Shown in pieces: positions 7,527 to 15,238 of a stretch of 16,407 nucleotides of DNA (the first letter of the stretch is position 1; every line of letters begins with the position of its first letter). A program made the position numbers and the translations under genes. Source of the stretch: UBA4416 sp043718985 (lineage in GTDB: Bacteria; Bacteroidota; Bacteroidia; B-17B0; Aurantibacillaceae); the NCBI GenBank assembly GCA_043718985.1, contig JAYSUQ010000072.1, positions 1 to 16,407 of the forward strand. Direction: 5' to 3'. A model generated the notes under the pieces. That model searched no databases. It was not told the DNA's origin and was given only the letters and a program-made list of their open reading frames with translations.

Positions 7527-8578
7527 TAGATTATAAAAATTTTAAATTATTAAATACCGCTACAGCACGTGAGGCATTGCAGGTAATTAATACGTTAGCT
7601 ATACCTAATATGGCGTTATTTATTACTGATACTAATAATAAACTTTTGGGTACAATAACCGATGGCGATATTAGAAGAGGGTTGCTAAATAATTTTTCGA
7701 TAAATGATGAGGCACTAAAATTTGCAAATTTAAATTTTAAATATTTAACCCAAGATGAAGATAATTTTGAAAAGGTAAAATTATTAAAATCAAAAAACAT
7801 ACGCTTTGCACCAATTATTTGCGAAACAACAACAAAAATTATTGATGTTATAGATTTAGATAACATTAAAGCAATATTACCAGTAGATGCTGTTTTAATG
7901 GCGGGCGGTATTGGCGAAAGGTTAAAGCCTTTAACAAACAACACGCCTAAACCAATGCTTATTGTTGGCGATAAACCAATTATAATTCGAAACATTGATA
8001 GATTAAAATCTTATGGCGTTTCAAATTTTCATGTATCTGTAAGGTATTTAGCCGAACAAATTGAACAAGGCATAAAAACACACTCTAACACAAACGCAAA
8101 TTTTAATTTTGTTTATGAAGATAAACCTTTAGGTACAATAGGTTCAATAAATTTAATTAAAGAGTTTAAAAACAATACAATACTATTAATGAATTCTGAT
8201 TTATTAACTAATATTGATTTTGATGATTTTTACCAAAAATTTATTGATAGTAATGCCGATATGCAAGTAGCTACAATACCATATAATGTTGATGTGCCCT
8301 ATGCAGTAATGGAAATTACTAAAGATAGCAGAGTTACTGCTTTTAAAGAAAAACCACGTTACACATATTACTCTAATGCTGGAATTTATTTGTTTAAAAA
8401 AGAACTCATAAAACATATTCCTGAAAATGAAAAATTTGATGCCACGCATTTTATGGAAATTGTTATTAAGCAAAACAAAATATTAAACTCTTATCCTATT
8501 ATTGATTATTGGTTAGACATTGGTCGTTTAGAAGATTTTTATAAAGCCCAAGAAGATATTAAACATTTAAAATTTTAA
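7523..8578 (+). CDS. ptmE: PtmE: CBS-domain sugar-1-phosphate nucleotidyltransferase
   Basis: A 351-residue fusion of an N-terminal CBS-domain pair (about 8-118, including 'GTITDGDIRRGLL') with a nucleotidyltransferase domain (about 122-345). The latter shows 'VLMAGGIGERLKPLT' (124-138), the 'TPKPMLIVGDKP' loop (141-152), and 'LLMNSDLLTNIDF' in which the Asp fits the metal ligand. This architecture is that of Campylobacter PtmE, which makes the GDP-activated glucosamine-type precursor of legionaminic acid. Here it would feed LegB. The CBS pair may bind a nucleotide and regulate activity. The choice of GTP over UTP or CTP is by analogy. The ptmA and ptmF partner genes of Campylobacter are not in this window, so the precursor sugar phosphate may come from housekeeping GlmS/GlmM/GlmU. 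Confidence 0.85.
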   Translation: MIDYKNFKLLNTATAREALQVINTLAIPNMALFITDTNNKLLGTITDGDIRRGLLNNFSINDEALKFANLNFKYLTQDEDNFEKVKLLKSKNIRFAPIICETTTKIIDVIDLDNIKAILPVDAVLMAGGIGERLKPLTNNTPKPMLIVGDKPIIIRNIDRLKSYGVSNFHVSVRYLAEQIEQGIKTHSNTNANFNFVYEDKPLGTIGSINLIKEFKNNTILLMNSDLLTNIDFDDFYQKFIDSNADMQVATIPYNVDVPYAVMEITKDSRVTAFKEKPRYTYYSNAGIYLFKKELIKHIPENEKFDATHFMEIVIKQNKILNSYPIIDYWLDIGRLEDFYKAQEDIKHLKF

Positions 8579-9261
8579 TGAAAACGTTATTTATTATAAC
8601 AGCAAGAGGCGGCTCTAAAGGCATACCAAAAAAAAATATAAAAATTTTAAATGGTAAACCTTTAATAGATTACTCGATTAAAATTGCGCGTAACTTTTGT
8701 GCCGATAATGATATTTGTGTAAGTACTGATGATGATGATATAATAAACACCCTTAGCCGTTTTTCAAATTATACAGTGCCATTTGTTAGACCTAAAGAAT
8801 TAGCAACAGATACAGCTACAAGTTACGATGTATTAATACACGCTTTAAATTTTTATCAGTCAAAAAACATTATTTATAATACTATTGTGTTATTACAACC
8901 AACATCACCATTTAGAACAATTAAAAACGTGCAACAAGCACTTGATGAATTTAAGCTCAATAAAGTTGATATGGTTGTATCCGTAAAAGAATCGTCAGCA
9001 AACCCGTATTATAATTTATTTGAAGAGAACGATAAAGGTTTATTACAAAAATCAAAACCATCAACATATACGCGTAGGCAAGATTGCCCAAAAGTTTACG
9101 AATATAATGGTGCAGTGTATGTTATAAATGTTGAATCTCTTTTGCAAAAAAATGTTTCGGAATTTACACAAATAAAAAAAATTGTAATGTCGGATGATGA
9201 ATCGCTAGACATTGATACACCATTTGATTGGAAAATTGCCGAATTATTAATGGCGCAATAA
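8578..9261 (+). CDS. legF: LegF: CMP-legionaminic acid synthetase (NeuA family)
   Basis: A 227-residue CMP-sugar synthetase of the NeuA/LegF/PseF family. The CTP-binding P-loop-like motif 'ARGGSKGIPKKN' is at 9-20, 'VSTDDDDI' at 48-55, 'RPKELATD' at 71-78 and 'QPTSPFRT' at 107-114. The metal-binding C-terminal motif 'DIDTPFDW' is at 211-218. The enzyme couples legionaminic acid to CTP, releasing pyrophosphate and giving CMP-legionaminate for a transferase. It lacks the C-terminal hydrolase domain of some NeuA proteins. It starts one base inside the ptmE stop (TAATG) and is followed by a one-base gap. A run of nine A residues at 8628-8636 encodes the PKKN part of the active-site motif. Confidence 0.9.
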   Translation: MKTLFIITARGGSKGIPKKNIKILNGKPLIDYSIKIARNFCADNDICVSTDDDDIINTLSRFSNYTVPFVRPKELATDTATSYDVLIHALNFYQSKNIIYNTIVLLQPTSPFRTIKNVQQALDEFKLNKVDMVVSVKESSANPYYNLFEENDKGLLQKSKPSTYTRRQDCPKVYEYNGAVYVINVESLLQKNVSEFTQIKKIVMSDDESLDIDTPFDWKIAELLMAQ

Positions 9262-9262
9262 A

Positions 9263-10786
9263 ATGGATTACAATGGTGCTAAAAATATTATCGAAAAAAT
9301 TGAAACAGAAATTAATGTTACAAGTATTACCTATAATAACAAAGCAATATGGCCCATTATTAAAAATTATTTATTTTTCGGACTATTAAAACAATCTCAT
9401 AATAATGATACGGCAAATGAAAAAGGAGAAAATAGCGAAAATGAATTTATACAAAAAAACAAAACAATAAATCATTTTAAAAATTTAAAAAACTACATTT
9501 CGTATCAATTAAAATTCAAACAAAGTTTACAACAAATTAATTTCAATAAAGGTAATGATAATTCAATTTTAGTTGTTGATGTTGATGACGCATTGTATGT
9601 TGATGAATATGAAAACAGAAAATATTCGAGATACATAACTCCTTACCTAGAGTTTTTTAAACAAAAAAATGAAGTATTATTTTTAAATTTATCCGAAAGT
9701 AAACCATTAATTAATAAGTACACCGAGCCCATTTGGATAAATAGTTTTTATTTTACCGAATCAAAAAAAATAATTAGTTATTATTTTAAAAACCTATTTA
9801 AGACAAAAAAACAAAAAAACTTAAATTTAATTACCGATTATTTAAATAACAAAGAGTATAAAAATGCACTTAATACAACACATTTAATTAGTAATTTAAA
9901 AAGTATTGATGTTTATGAAAGCCTTTGGCTTAACGTATTAAAAAAAGCAAAACCTAAATTAGTTTTTTTAGAATGTTACTATGGCAATAAAAAACTATAT
10001 GGTTTAATTGCAGCCAGCAAAAAATTAAATATAAAGGTAGTAGATATTCAACACGGTAGTGTATTAGATCAAATGTATATTGGCTGGCAAAAAACGCCAA
10101 AAAACGGATATGACTATTTGCCCGATTACTACTGGTGTTGGAGTAAAAATGATGTTAATATTGTTGGAAATTCGAGATTAAACAGCCAAGAATTAAAACC
10201 AATTTTAGGGGGTAACTTATGGATGCAAAAACAACTTACTCAAAAATTTAATAATAAAAGCAATGATAATTTACAATTGATTTTAAAAAATAATCACGAA
10301 AAAATAATACTGGTTACGCTTCAACATTCAATACCAATATCGCAAATACTTTTAGATGCGATTAATAATTCATCAAAAAAATGGTTATGGTTAATTCGAT
10401 TTCATCCAAACGATTTGGTTGATCCTAATTATCGAAAAACATACATAACTGCTTTAGAAAACAATAAAAATGTAGAATTTAACGAAACAACAAAAGCAGA
10501 TATGTATTGGCTATTTCAACAATCAACAAATCATATCACACACCATTCTACATCTGCCGTTGAGGCAATAACATTTAAACTGCCTACAATTTTATTAGGA
10601 AGAAAATTTGAAACCATATTTAAAGAATACATTGATGCAAATTTTTTTTATATTGCTGATACAGGCAACGATATTTGCAATTTAATAAACAGTAAACTTA
10701 CGTTTAACGAAGATTTATATAATAATTACAAAACCGAAATTTTAGAAAGTGTTGCTGAAATTTCTTTAAAAAATTTATTAAACTAA
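9263..10786 (+). CDS. Putative GT-B glycosyltransferase, candidate legionaminic acid transferase
   Basis: A 507-residue protein that I do not recognise by name. A lysine- and asparagine-rich N-terminal region (to about 100) is followed by a domain beginning 'SILVVDVDDALYVDEY' (101-116). Later come 'LVFLECYYGNKKLYGL' (233-248) and 'VVDIQHGSV' (259-267). A second domain starts 'IILVTLQHSIPIS' (348-360) and contains 'LIRFHPND' (377-384) and 'THHSTSAVEA' (426-435). An HP motif followed about 45 residues later by a Ser/Thr-rich motif is a hallmark of several bacterial sialyltransferase families (GT38, GT52, GT80) and, in related form, of KpsC/KpsS and CDP-glycerol transferases. Directly following legF, it is a good candidate for moving legionaminate from CMP to the glycan. 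No membrane segment is evident. The function is inferred from motif and context only. Confidence 0.6.
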   Translation: MDYNGAKNIIEKIETEINVTSITYNNKAIWPIIKNYLFFGLLKQSHNNDTANEKGENSENEFIQKNKTINHFKNLKNYISYQLKFKQSLQQINFNKGNDNSILVVDVDDALYVDEYENRKYSRYITPYLEFFKQKNEVLFLNLSESKPLINKYTEPIWINSFYFTESKKIISYYFKNLFKTKKQKNLNLITDYLNNKEYKNALNTTHLISNLKSIDVYESLWLNVLKKAKPKLVFLECYYGNKKLYGLIAASKKLNIKVVDIQHGSVLDQMYIGWQKTPKNGYDYLPDYYWCWSKNDVNIVGNSRLNSQELKPILGGNLWMQKQLTQKFNNKSNDNLQLILKNNHEKIILVTLQHSIPISQILLDAINNSSKKWLWLIRFHPNDLVDPNYRKTYITALENNKNVEFNETTKADMYWLFQQSTNHITHHSTSAVEAITFKLPTILLGRKFETIFKEYIDANFFYIADTGNDICNLINSKLTFNEDLYNNYKTEILESVAEISLKNLLN

Positions 10787-12522
10787 TGTGCGGAATAGCT
10801 GGTATATATAATTTACACAACAACGTTGTTTTAATTGATGAATTAAAAAAAATGACAGATGTTATTTCGCATCGTGGGCCCGATGGACAAGGGCATTGGA
10901 TTAATGATAAACAAAACATTGGCTTTGGTCACAGGCGATTATCAATTATCGATTTATCTGAAAACGGTAAACAACCAATGCATTATTATAATGAGCGTTA
11001 CACAATTACATTTAATGGCGAAATTTATAATTACATTGAGTTAAAAAAGGATTTAATTAAAAAAGGATTTCAATTTATATCTGACAGTGATACTGAAGTG
11101 TTGCTTGCGTTATACCATAACAAACGCGAAAAATGTTTGGATGATTTAGACGGTATGTTTTCGTTTGCAATTTGGGATGAAGTTAAAGGCACTTTGTTTT
11201 GTGCACGTGATAGATTTGGTGAAAAACCATTTCATTATTATCACAATAAAAACCAATTTATTTTTGCTTCCGAAATAAAACAATTTTGGGCAATTGATAT
11301 TGAAAAAAAATTAAATCAAGAAAAATTAATACACTTTACCAAAACAGGAAACACCGAAGATGCTAGCAATGTAACCGAAACTTTTTTTAATGGGATTGAA
11401 AAATTAGAACCTGCACACTATTTAATAATTGATGCAGATAAAAGTATAACTATAAAACGTTATTGGGATATTGATTTGAATGCAGAAAAATTTAATGGCT
11501 CAATAGAACAAGCTGCCGAAAAATTTTTAGAATTATTTACCAACTCTATTAATATTCGCTTACGCTCTGATGTAGCAATAGGGTCAAGTCTTTCGGGAGG
11601 CTTAGATTCTTCGAGCATTGTAATGTTAATTGATGCATTAAAGGGAAAAGATTTAAAACAAAATACATTTTCGGCTCGTTTTAAAGATTTTGCTAAAGAT
11701 GAAGGTACACATATTGATGCCGTTATAAAAGCTTGTAAAAACATGCAAGTGCACTACACTTGGCCCGATAAAGATTATTTTGAAAAAGTGTTTGATACAG
11801 TTACTTATCATCAAGATGAGCCTTATGTATCGGCAAGTATTGTTGCGCAATACGCGGTAATGGAATTAGCTAAACAAAACAATGTTACTGTTTTGTTAGA
11901 TGGGCAAGGTGCGGATGAGCAATTGGCAGGTTATTTACCTTACTATCATTTATATTTAAACAAACTATTTTATTCAAATCCAAAATTATATAAAACAGAA
12001 TTTAAAGCCTATCAAACTAAACATCAACTAGCCTGTAATTATAAATCGCCAGCCGATAACGAAACTTGGCGAATGAAAATAGGCCGTTATAAAAAACTGT
12101 ATTTAGGTCAACCTCTTCCAAACCAAAATGATTTTACAAATTCATTAAAAAGTAGTACCACGCACACAGGCCTTACCGATTTGTTACGTTATGCCGATAG
12201 AAACTCTATGGCGCAATCGCGCGAAGTGAGGTTACCCTTTTTAAGTCATAAGTTAGTTGAATTTGTTTTTTCGTTACCCGATGAATTTAAATTAAATGAT
12301 GGGTGGACAAAGTTTGTACTAAGAAAATCGATGACTGAAATTTTACCAAATTCTATTTGCTGGAGGGTAGATAAAATTGGTTATGATACACCACAAGAAA
12401 CCTGGTTTAATGCAGAACACAATAAAACTAAAATTAATAAAACTGCTGCTTTTTTAAATGTAGATAGGAATAAAAATTCAACAATTGATTTTAGATTACT
12501 AGTGGCGTCAAAGTTTTTGTAA
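10786..12522 (+). CDS. asnB: AsnB-family glutamine-dependent asparagine synthase or sugar amidotransferase
   Basis: A 578-residue class II amidotransferase. It begins with the exposed nucleophile Cys2 in 'MCGIAGIYN', followed by 'SHRGPDGQG', 'GHRRLSIIDLS' and 'NGEIYNY' of the glutaminase domain (1 to about 210). The synthetase domain (about 235-560) has the ATP pyrophosphatase loop 'SLSGGLDSSS' (268-277), 'DGQGADEQLAGY' (372-383) and 'SREVRLPFLSHKLVEF'. All catalytic residues I can check are present. AsnB-like enzymes are frequent in polysaccharide loci, where they are thought to amidate uronic acids or other carboxylates rather than make asparagine. Here an amide or amidino decoration of a repeat-unit sugar is possible, but the acceptor cannot be read. 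It starts within the upstream stop (TAATG) and ends before a 46-bp spacer. Confidence 0.85.
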   Translation: MCGIAGIYNLHNNVVLIDELKKMTDVISHRGPDGQGHWINDKQNIGFGHRRLSIIDLSENGKQPMHYYNERYTITFNGEIYNYIELKKDLIKKGFQFISDSDTEVLLALYHNKREKCLDDLDGMFSFAIWDEVKGTLFCARDRFGEKPFHYYHNKNQFIFASEIKQFWAIDIEKKLNQEKLIHFTKTGNTEDASNVTETFFNGIEKLEPAHYLIIDADKSITIKRYWDIDLNAEKFNGSIEQAAEKFLELFTNSINIRLRSDVAIGSSLSGGLDSSSIVMLIDALKGKDLKQNTFSARFKDFAKDEGTHIDAVIKACKNMQVHYTWPDKDYFEKVFDTVTYHQDEPYVSASIVAQYAVMELAKQNNVTVLLDGQGADEQLAGYLPYYHLYLNKLFYSNPKLYKTEFKAYQTKHQLACNYKSPADNETWRMKIGRYKKLYLGQPLPNQNDFTNSLKSSTTHTGLTDLLRYADRNSMAQSREVRLPFLSHKLVEFVFSLPDEFKLNDGWTKFVLRKSMTEILPNSICWRVDKIGYDTPQETWFNAEHNKTKINKTAAFLNVDRNKNSTIDFRLLVASKFL

Positions 12523-12568
12523 TTTAATTTAACATTAAAAACAACAGTAAACTAAAGTTAAACTAACA
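12523..12568 (+). other. 46-bp spacer, the longest in the cluster
   Basis: This AT-rich gap between the AsnB-like gene and the long acyltransferase contains a short direct repeat TAAACTA. It shows no convincing hairpin, terminator or Bacteroidota-type promoter (TTTG ... TAnnTTTG). No GGAG-like site precedes the ATG at 12569. It may hold an internal ribosome entry region for the downstream genes, but nothing specific can be assigned. Confidence 0.4.
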
Positions 12569-13471
12569 ATGATAAAAAGTTTAAAAAATAAAATACTCCG
12601 TAAATTAAAAACATATTTTGTAACAGATAGTACTACTATTGTTACAAGTGGTATTATAAATAACACTGTAAAATTACAAAACTCAACACTTTCGGGAAAC
12701 ATAACAATTAATAAAAATTCGGAAATTACAAACTCAACATTATATACTGATGTGATGATTAACGAAAACTCAAAAATTAATAACTCTGTTTTATGGAGTA
12801 ATGTGAGTGTAGGGAAAAATGCAAACATACAAAGCTCAACAATAACGTGTGCTACACATTCAAAAATAAGCATTTCTAATAATGCAATTATCCAAAATGC
12901 AAAGCTAAACGGCAACATTACTATTGGGCAAAATGTAAAAATAATTGATGGCGTGCATTTATCAGGTAAAATAACAATAGGCAAAAACGTGTCGTTAAAT
13001 GGCCCAGGTACCGATGTAATATCGGCTATTAATGAGGTAGTAATTGGCAACTATTGTTCAATAGCTCGCAATGTTGCTATACAAGAGTTTAACCATAATT
13101 TTAATAATTTATCAAGTTACTTTATACATCAAAATGTGTTTAAAGAAACAAAACAAAAAGACATTGTATCTAAAGGTACTATCGAAATTAAAAACGATGT
13201 ATGGATTGGTACACAATCTGTCATCTTATCGGGTGTAACAATTGGTAATGGTGTTGTAGTTGCAGCAAACTCTACCGTTGTAAACAATGTGCCCGATTAT
13301 GCAATTGTAGCAGGCTCACCAGCTAAAATTTTATCGTATCGGTTTAGTCCCGAAATTATTGCAGAATTATTACGCATTAAATGGTGGAGTTGGAGCGACG
13401 AAAAATTGCAACAAAATAAATTATTATTTAGTGATGATTTAAATTTAGATATTTTAAAATCAATTAATTAA
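12569..13471 (+). CDS. Long hexapeptide-repeat acyltransferase (CatB/Vat-like C-terminal half)
   Basis: A 300-residue protein in two parts. Residues about 24-145 form an unusually long run of degenerate hexads, with hydrophobic residues every six positions and a Thr/Ser/Asn-rich surface (for example 'GNITINKNSEITNSTL'), consistent with extra coils of left-handed beta-helix. Residues about 150-290 match xenobiotic/CatB-type acetyltransferases: 'VVIGNYCSIARNVAI' (157-171), the likely catalytic His176 in 'EFNHNF', 'IEIKNDVWIGTQSVILSGVTIGNG' split around the loop, 'AGSPAKI' (248-254) and the C-terminal 'KWWSWSDEKL' (271-280) of that family. It probably O- or N-acetylates a glycan sugar. Typical family members are about 210 residues, so the N-terminal half is an extension. 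The start ATG at 12569 gives a basic N-terminus; no upstream alternative is compelling. Confidence 0.82.
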   Translation: MIKSLKNKILRKLKTYFVTDSTTIVTSGIINNTVKLQNSTLSGNITINKNSEITNSTLYTDVMINENSKINNSVLWSNVSVGKNANIQSSTITCATHSKISISNNAIIQNAKLNGNITIGQNVKIIDGVHLSGKITIGKNVSLNGPGTDVISAINEVVIGNYCSIARNVAIQEFNHNFNNLSSYFIHQNVFKETKQKDIVSKGTIEIKNDVWIGTQSVILSGVTIGNGVVVAANSTVVNNVPDYAIVAGSPAKILSYRFSPEIIAELLRIKWWSWSDEKLQQNKLLFSDDLNLDILKSIN

Positions 13472-13472
13472 A

Positions 13473-14330
13473 ATGTTGTTTTCAATATTAATAGCAAACT
13501 ATAACAACGGCAATTACTTTAGTACGTGTTGGCAAAGCATAATAAACCAAACTTATAAAAATTGGGAAGTTATTATTGTTGATGATAAATCAACCGATAA
13601 CTCGGTGCAGCTTATTAAACAAGTTGTTGCAAACGATGGGCGTGTAAAATTTTTAGAAAACGATAAAAATTATGGTTGCGGTTACACTAAAAAACAATGT
13701 GCCAATTTAGCAACTGGGCAAGTATGCGCTTTTTTAGATCCGGACGATGCGCTTGAACTAAACGCCTTGCAAATGATGATTGATGCTTTTGAAGTTGATA
13801 GCGAACTAGTTTTAGCATACTCAAAACACCATCGTTGCAATACACAGCTTATTAGTATGGGTAACAATTATGACTTACCTATTATAAATACTGCCGATGC
13901 TTTTTATTTTAACTTAGGTGGTGTAATATCTCATTTTACTGCATTTAAAACCAATGCTTACAAAAAAACAGCTGGCATTGATGCTTACATGTTAAGAGCC
14001 GTTGACCAAGATTTGTATTTAAAACTTTGCGAACAAGGGCCAACAAAAGCCATAAATAATTATTTATATAAATACCGAATTCACGCTAACGGCATATCAA
14101 CTGGTAACGATGATAGTAATGTTACCAAAGCCGATTATTGGCATTGGTATGCAATTAACGCCGCCGCAAAACGCCGAGGTATTTATATAGAAAATTTATT
14201 TACTGATAAATTTGTAAACAAAGGCAGTTACACTTTTTTGCAAAAAACACAGCAACTCATTTTAAATAGTGGGAGTTATAAATTAGCACAAAAAATATCA
14301 ACCATCAAAAATAAGTTTACCAAACTTTAA
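13473..14330 (+). CDS. GT2 family glycosyltransferase
   Basis: A 285-residue GT-A fold glycosyltransferase of family 2. The N-terminal 'SILIANYNNGNYF' strand is followed by 'NQTYKNWEVIIVDDKSTDNS' (split between strand 2 and the nucleotide-binding Asp37/Asp38) and 'NYGCGYTKKQCANLATG'. The metal-binding DxD equivalent 'DPDD' is at 89-92, and the catalytic-base region 'VDQDLYLKL' at 177-185, where many family members have ED. It would add one sugar of the repeat unit from an NDP donor in the cytoplasm. No transmembrane segment is evident, so it is not a polyprenyl-phosphate type. It starts one base after the acyltransferase stop, and its stop overlaps the next GT by one base. Donor and linkage cannot be predicted. 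Confidence 0.9.
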   Translation: MLFSILIANYNNGNYFSTCWQSIINQTYKNWEVIIVDDKSTDNSVQLIKQVVANDGRVKFLENDKNYGCGYTKKQCANLATGQVCAFLDPDDALELNALQMMIDAFEVDSELVLAYSKHHRCNTQLISMGNNYDLPIINTADAFYFNLGGVISHFTAFKTNAYKKTAGIDAYMLRAVDQDLYLKLCEQGPTKAINNYLYKYRIHANGISTGNDDSNVTKADYWHWYAINAAAKRRGIYIENLFTDKFVNKGSYTFLQKTQQLILNSGSYKLAQKISTIKNKFTKL

Positions 14331-15238
14331 TGAGCCATCAACCATTAATATCGGTTTTAATGCCCGCTTATAATTGCCAACAGTATGTGAAGTTTGCAAT
14401 TGATTCGGTTTTGAAACAAACCTATAAAAATTTCGAATTATTAATAGCCGATGATGCCTCAACCGACGATACAAAAAATATTATAAATAGTTATACTGAT
14501 AGTAGAATTAAACTACATCATAACTCAAAAAATTTAGGCTATTTAAAAACCAGTAATAATTTAGTTAGCATTTGCAAAGGCAGCTTTATTACTTTTCAGG
14601 ATGCTGATGATACTTGTGCCGAAAATAGATTTGAAATTTTATTAAACGAATTTAAATTAAATAACAATTTAGCCTGTGTGGGTTCGTTTGTAACTAGGGT
14701 TGATGAAAACAATAATACACTTAGCTTAATTGAATTTAAAACAAACCATAACCAAATAAAAAACGATTTACCCAATACATTTAATTGTGTGGGTTCGGCA
14801 TTAATGGTAAAAAAAAACGTAATAAATACACTTGGTTTATACCACAATTATTTTGATAGAATTGGAAGTGAAGATTTATTTTGGTTTGGATTAATAGTTA
14901 AAAATTACGAAACAAAAAATTGCGCACTACCTTTATATCATTATCGAGTTACACCAAACTCAATATCAAACGATTTAAATAAAACACCAAAAAAATTAAT
15001 GAGTGGCGAGTTGGCAAAGCTTGCATTAATGCATTACTATAAAACAAACACTATAATTTTTGATAATAAATATAAATTAAAAATATTAGAAAACTATTTA
15101 ATAGGCAAAGGTTTATGCTGGCAAACACACTATAAAAAAGGATTGGTATTGATTTTAAAATCAATACTATTAAACCCATTTGCATATACCGAGCGCTATA
15201 AATTAATAACTATGTACTTGCCCAAACTGTTAAAATAA
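14330..15238 (+). CDS. GT2 family glycosyltransferase
   Basis: A 302-residue family 2 glycosyltransferase. Visible motifs are 'ISVLMPAYNCQQYV' (7-20), 'ELLIADDASTDDT' (36-48), 'KNLGYLKTSNN' (67-77), the metal-binding 'DADD' at 91-94 and the catalytic-base region 'GSEDLFWFGL' (179-188, Glu181-Asp182). 'YRVTPNSIS' near residue 205 matches the conserved 'YR.H.nS.S' stretch of this subgroup. It would transfer a sugar in repeat-unit assembly at the cytoplasmic membrane face. It is joined by TAATG overlaps to the GTs on both sides, so three glycosyltransferases are translated in series. It resembles the preceding GT2 only in family motifs, so a recent duplication is not indicated. Confidence 0.9.
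   Translation: MSHQPLISVLMPAYNCQQYVKFAIDSVLKQTYKNFELLIADDASTDDTKNIINSYTDSRIKLHHNSKNLGYLKTSNNLVSICKGSFITFQDADDTCAENRFEILLNEFKLNNNLACVGSFVTRVDENNNTLSLIEFKTNHNQIKNDLPNTFNCVGSALMVKKNVINTLGLYHNYFDRIGSEDLFWFGLIVKNYETKNCALPLYHYRVTPNSISNDLNKTPKKLMSGELAKLALMHYYKTNTIIFDNKYKLKILENYLIGKGLCWQTHYKKGLVLILKSILLNPFAYTERYKLITMYLPKLLK

Noticed and set aside
8628..8636. Nine-base A tract in legF, and similar nine-base tracts at 2777-2785, 7010-7018 and 14809-14817, as possible phase-variation sites
   Set aside because: A few runs of nine are expected by chance in about 16 kb of DNA this AT-rich, and all reading frames here are intact.
965..9261. Pseudaminic acid or sialic acid pathway
   Set aside because: The dehydratase is of the LegB type, the nucleotide-releasing enzyme is of the NeuC/LegG type rather than PseG, and a PglD-type acetyltransferase and PtmE are present. 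This fits legionaminic acid best.
12523..12568. Possible terminator or promoter in the longest spacer
   Set aside because: No stable inverted repeat followed by a T tract and no Bacteroidota-type promoter pattern could be seen.
12535..13050. Antisense open frame of 171 codons, very hydrophobic, opposite the long acyltransferase
   Set aside because: It mirrors the regular hexapeptide repeats on the other strand, whose Asn/Thr/Ile codons read as hydrophobic residues in antisense. It has no family motif, and the sense gene is well supported.
13473..15238. Two adjacent GT2 genes as a recent tandem duplication
   Set aside because: They share only general family motifs; the sequences around and between the motifs differ.
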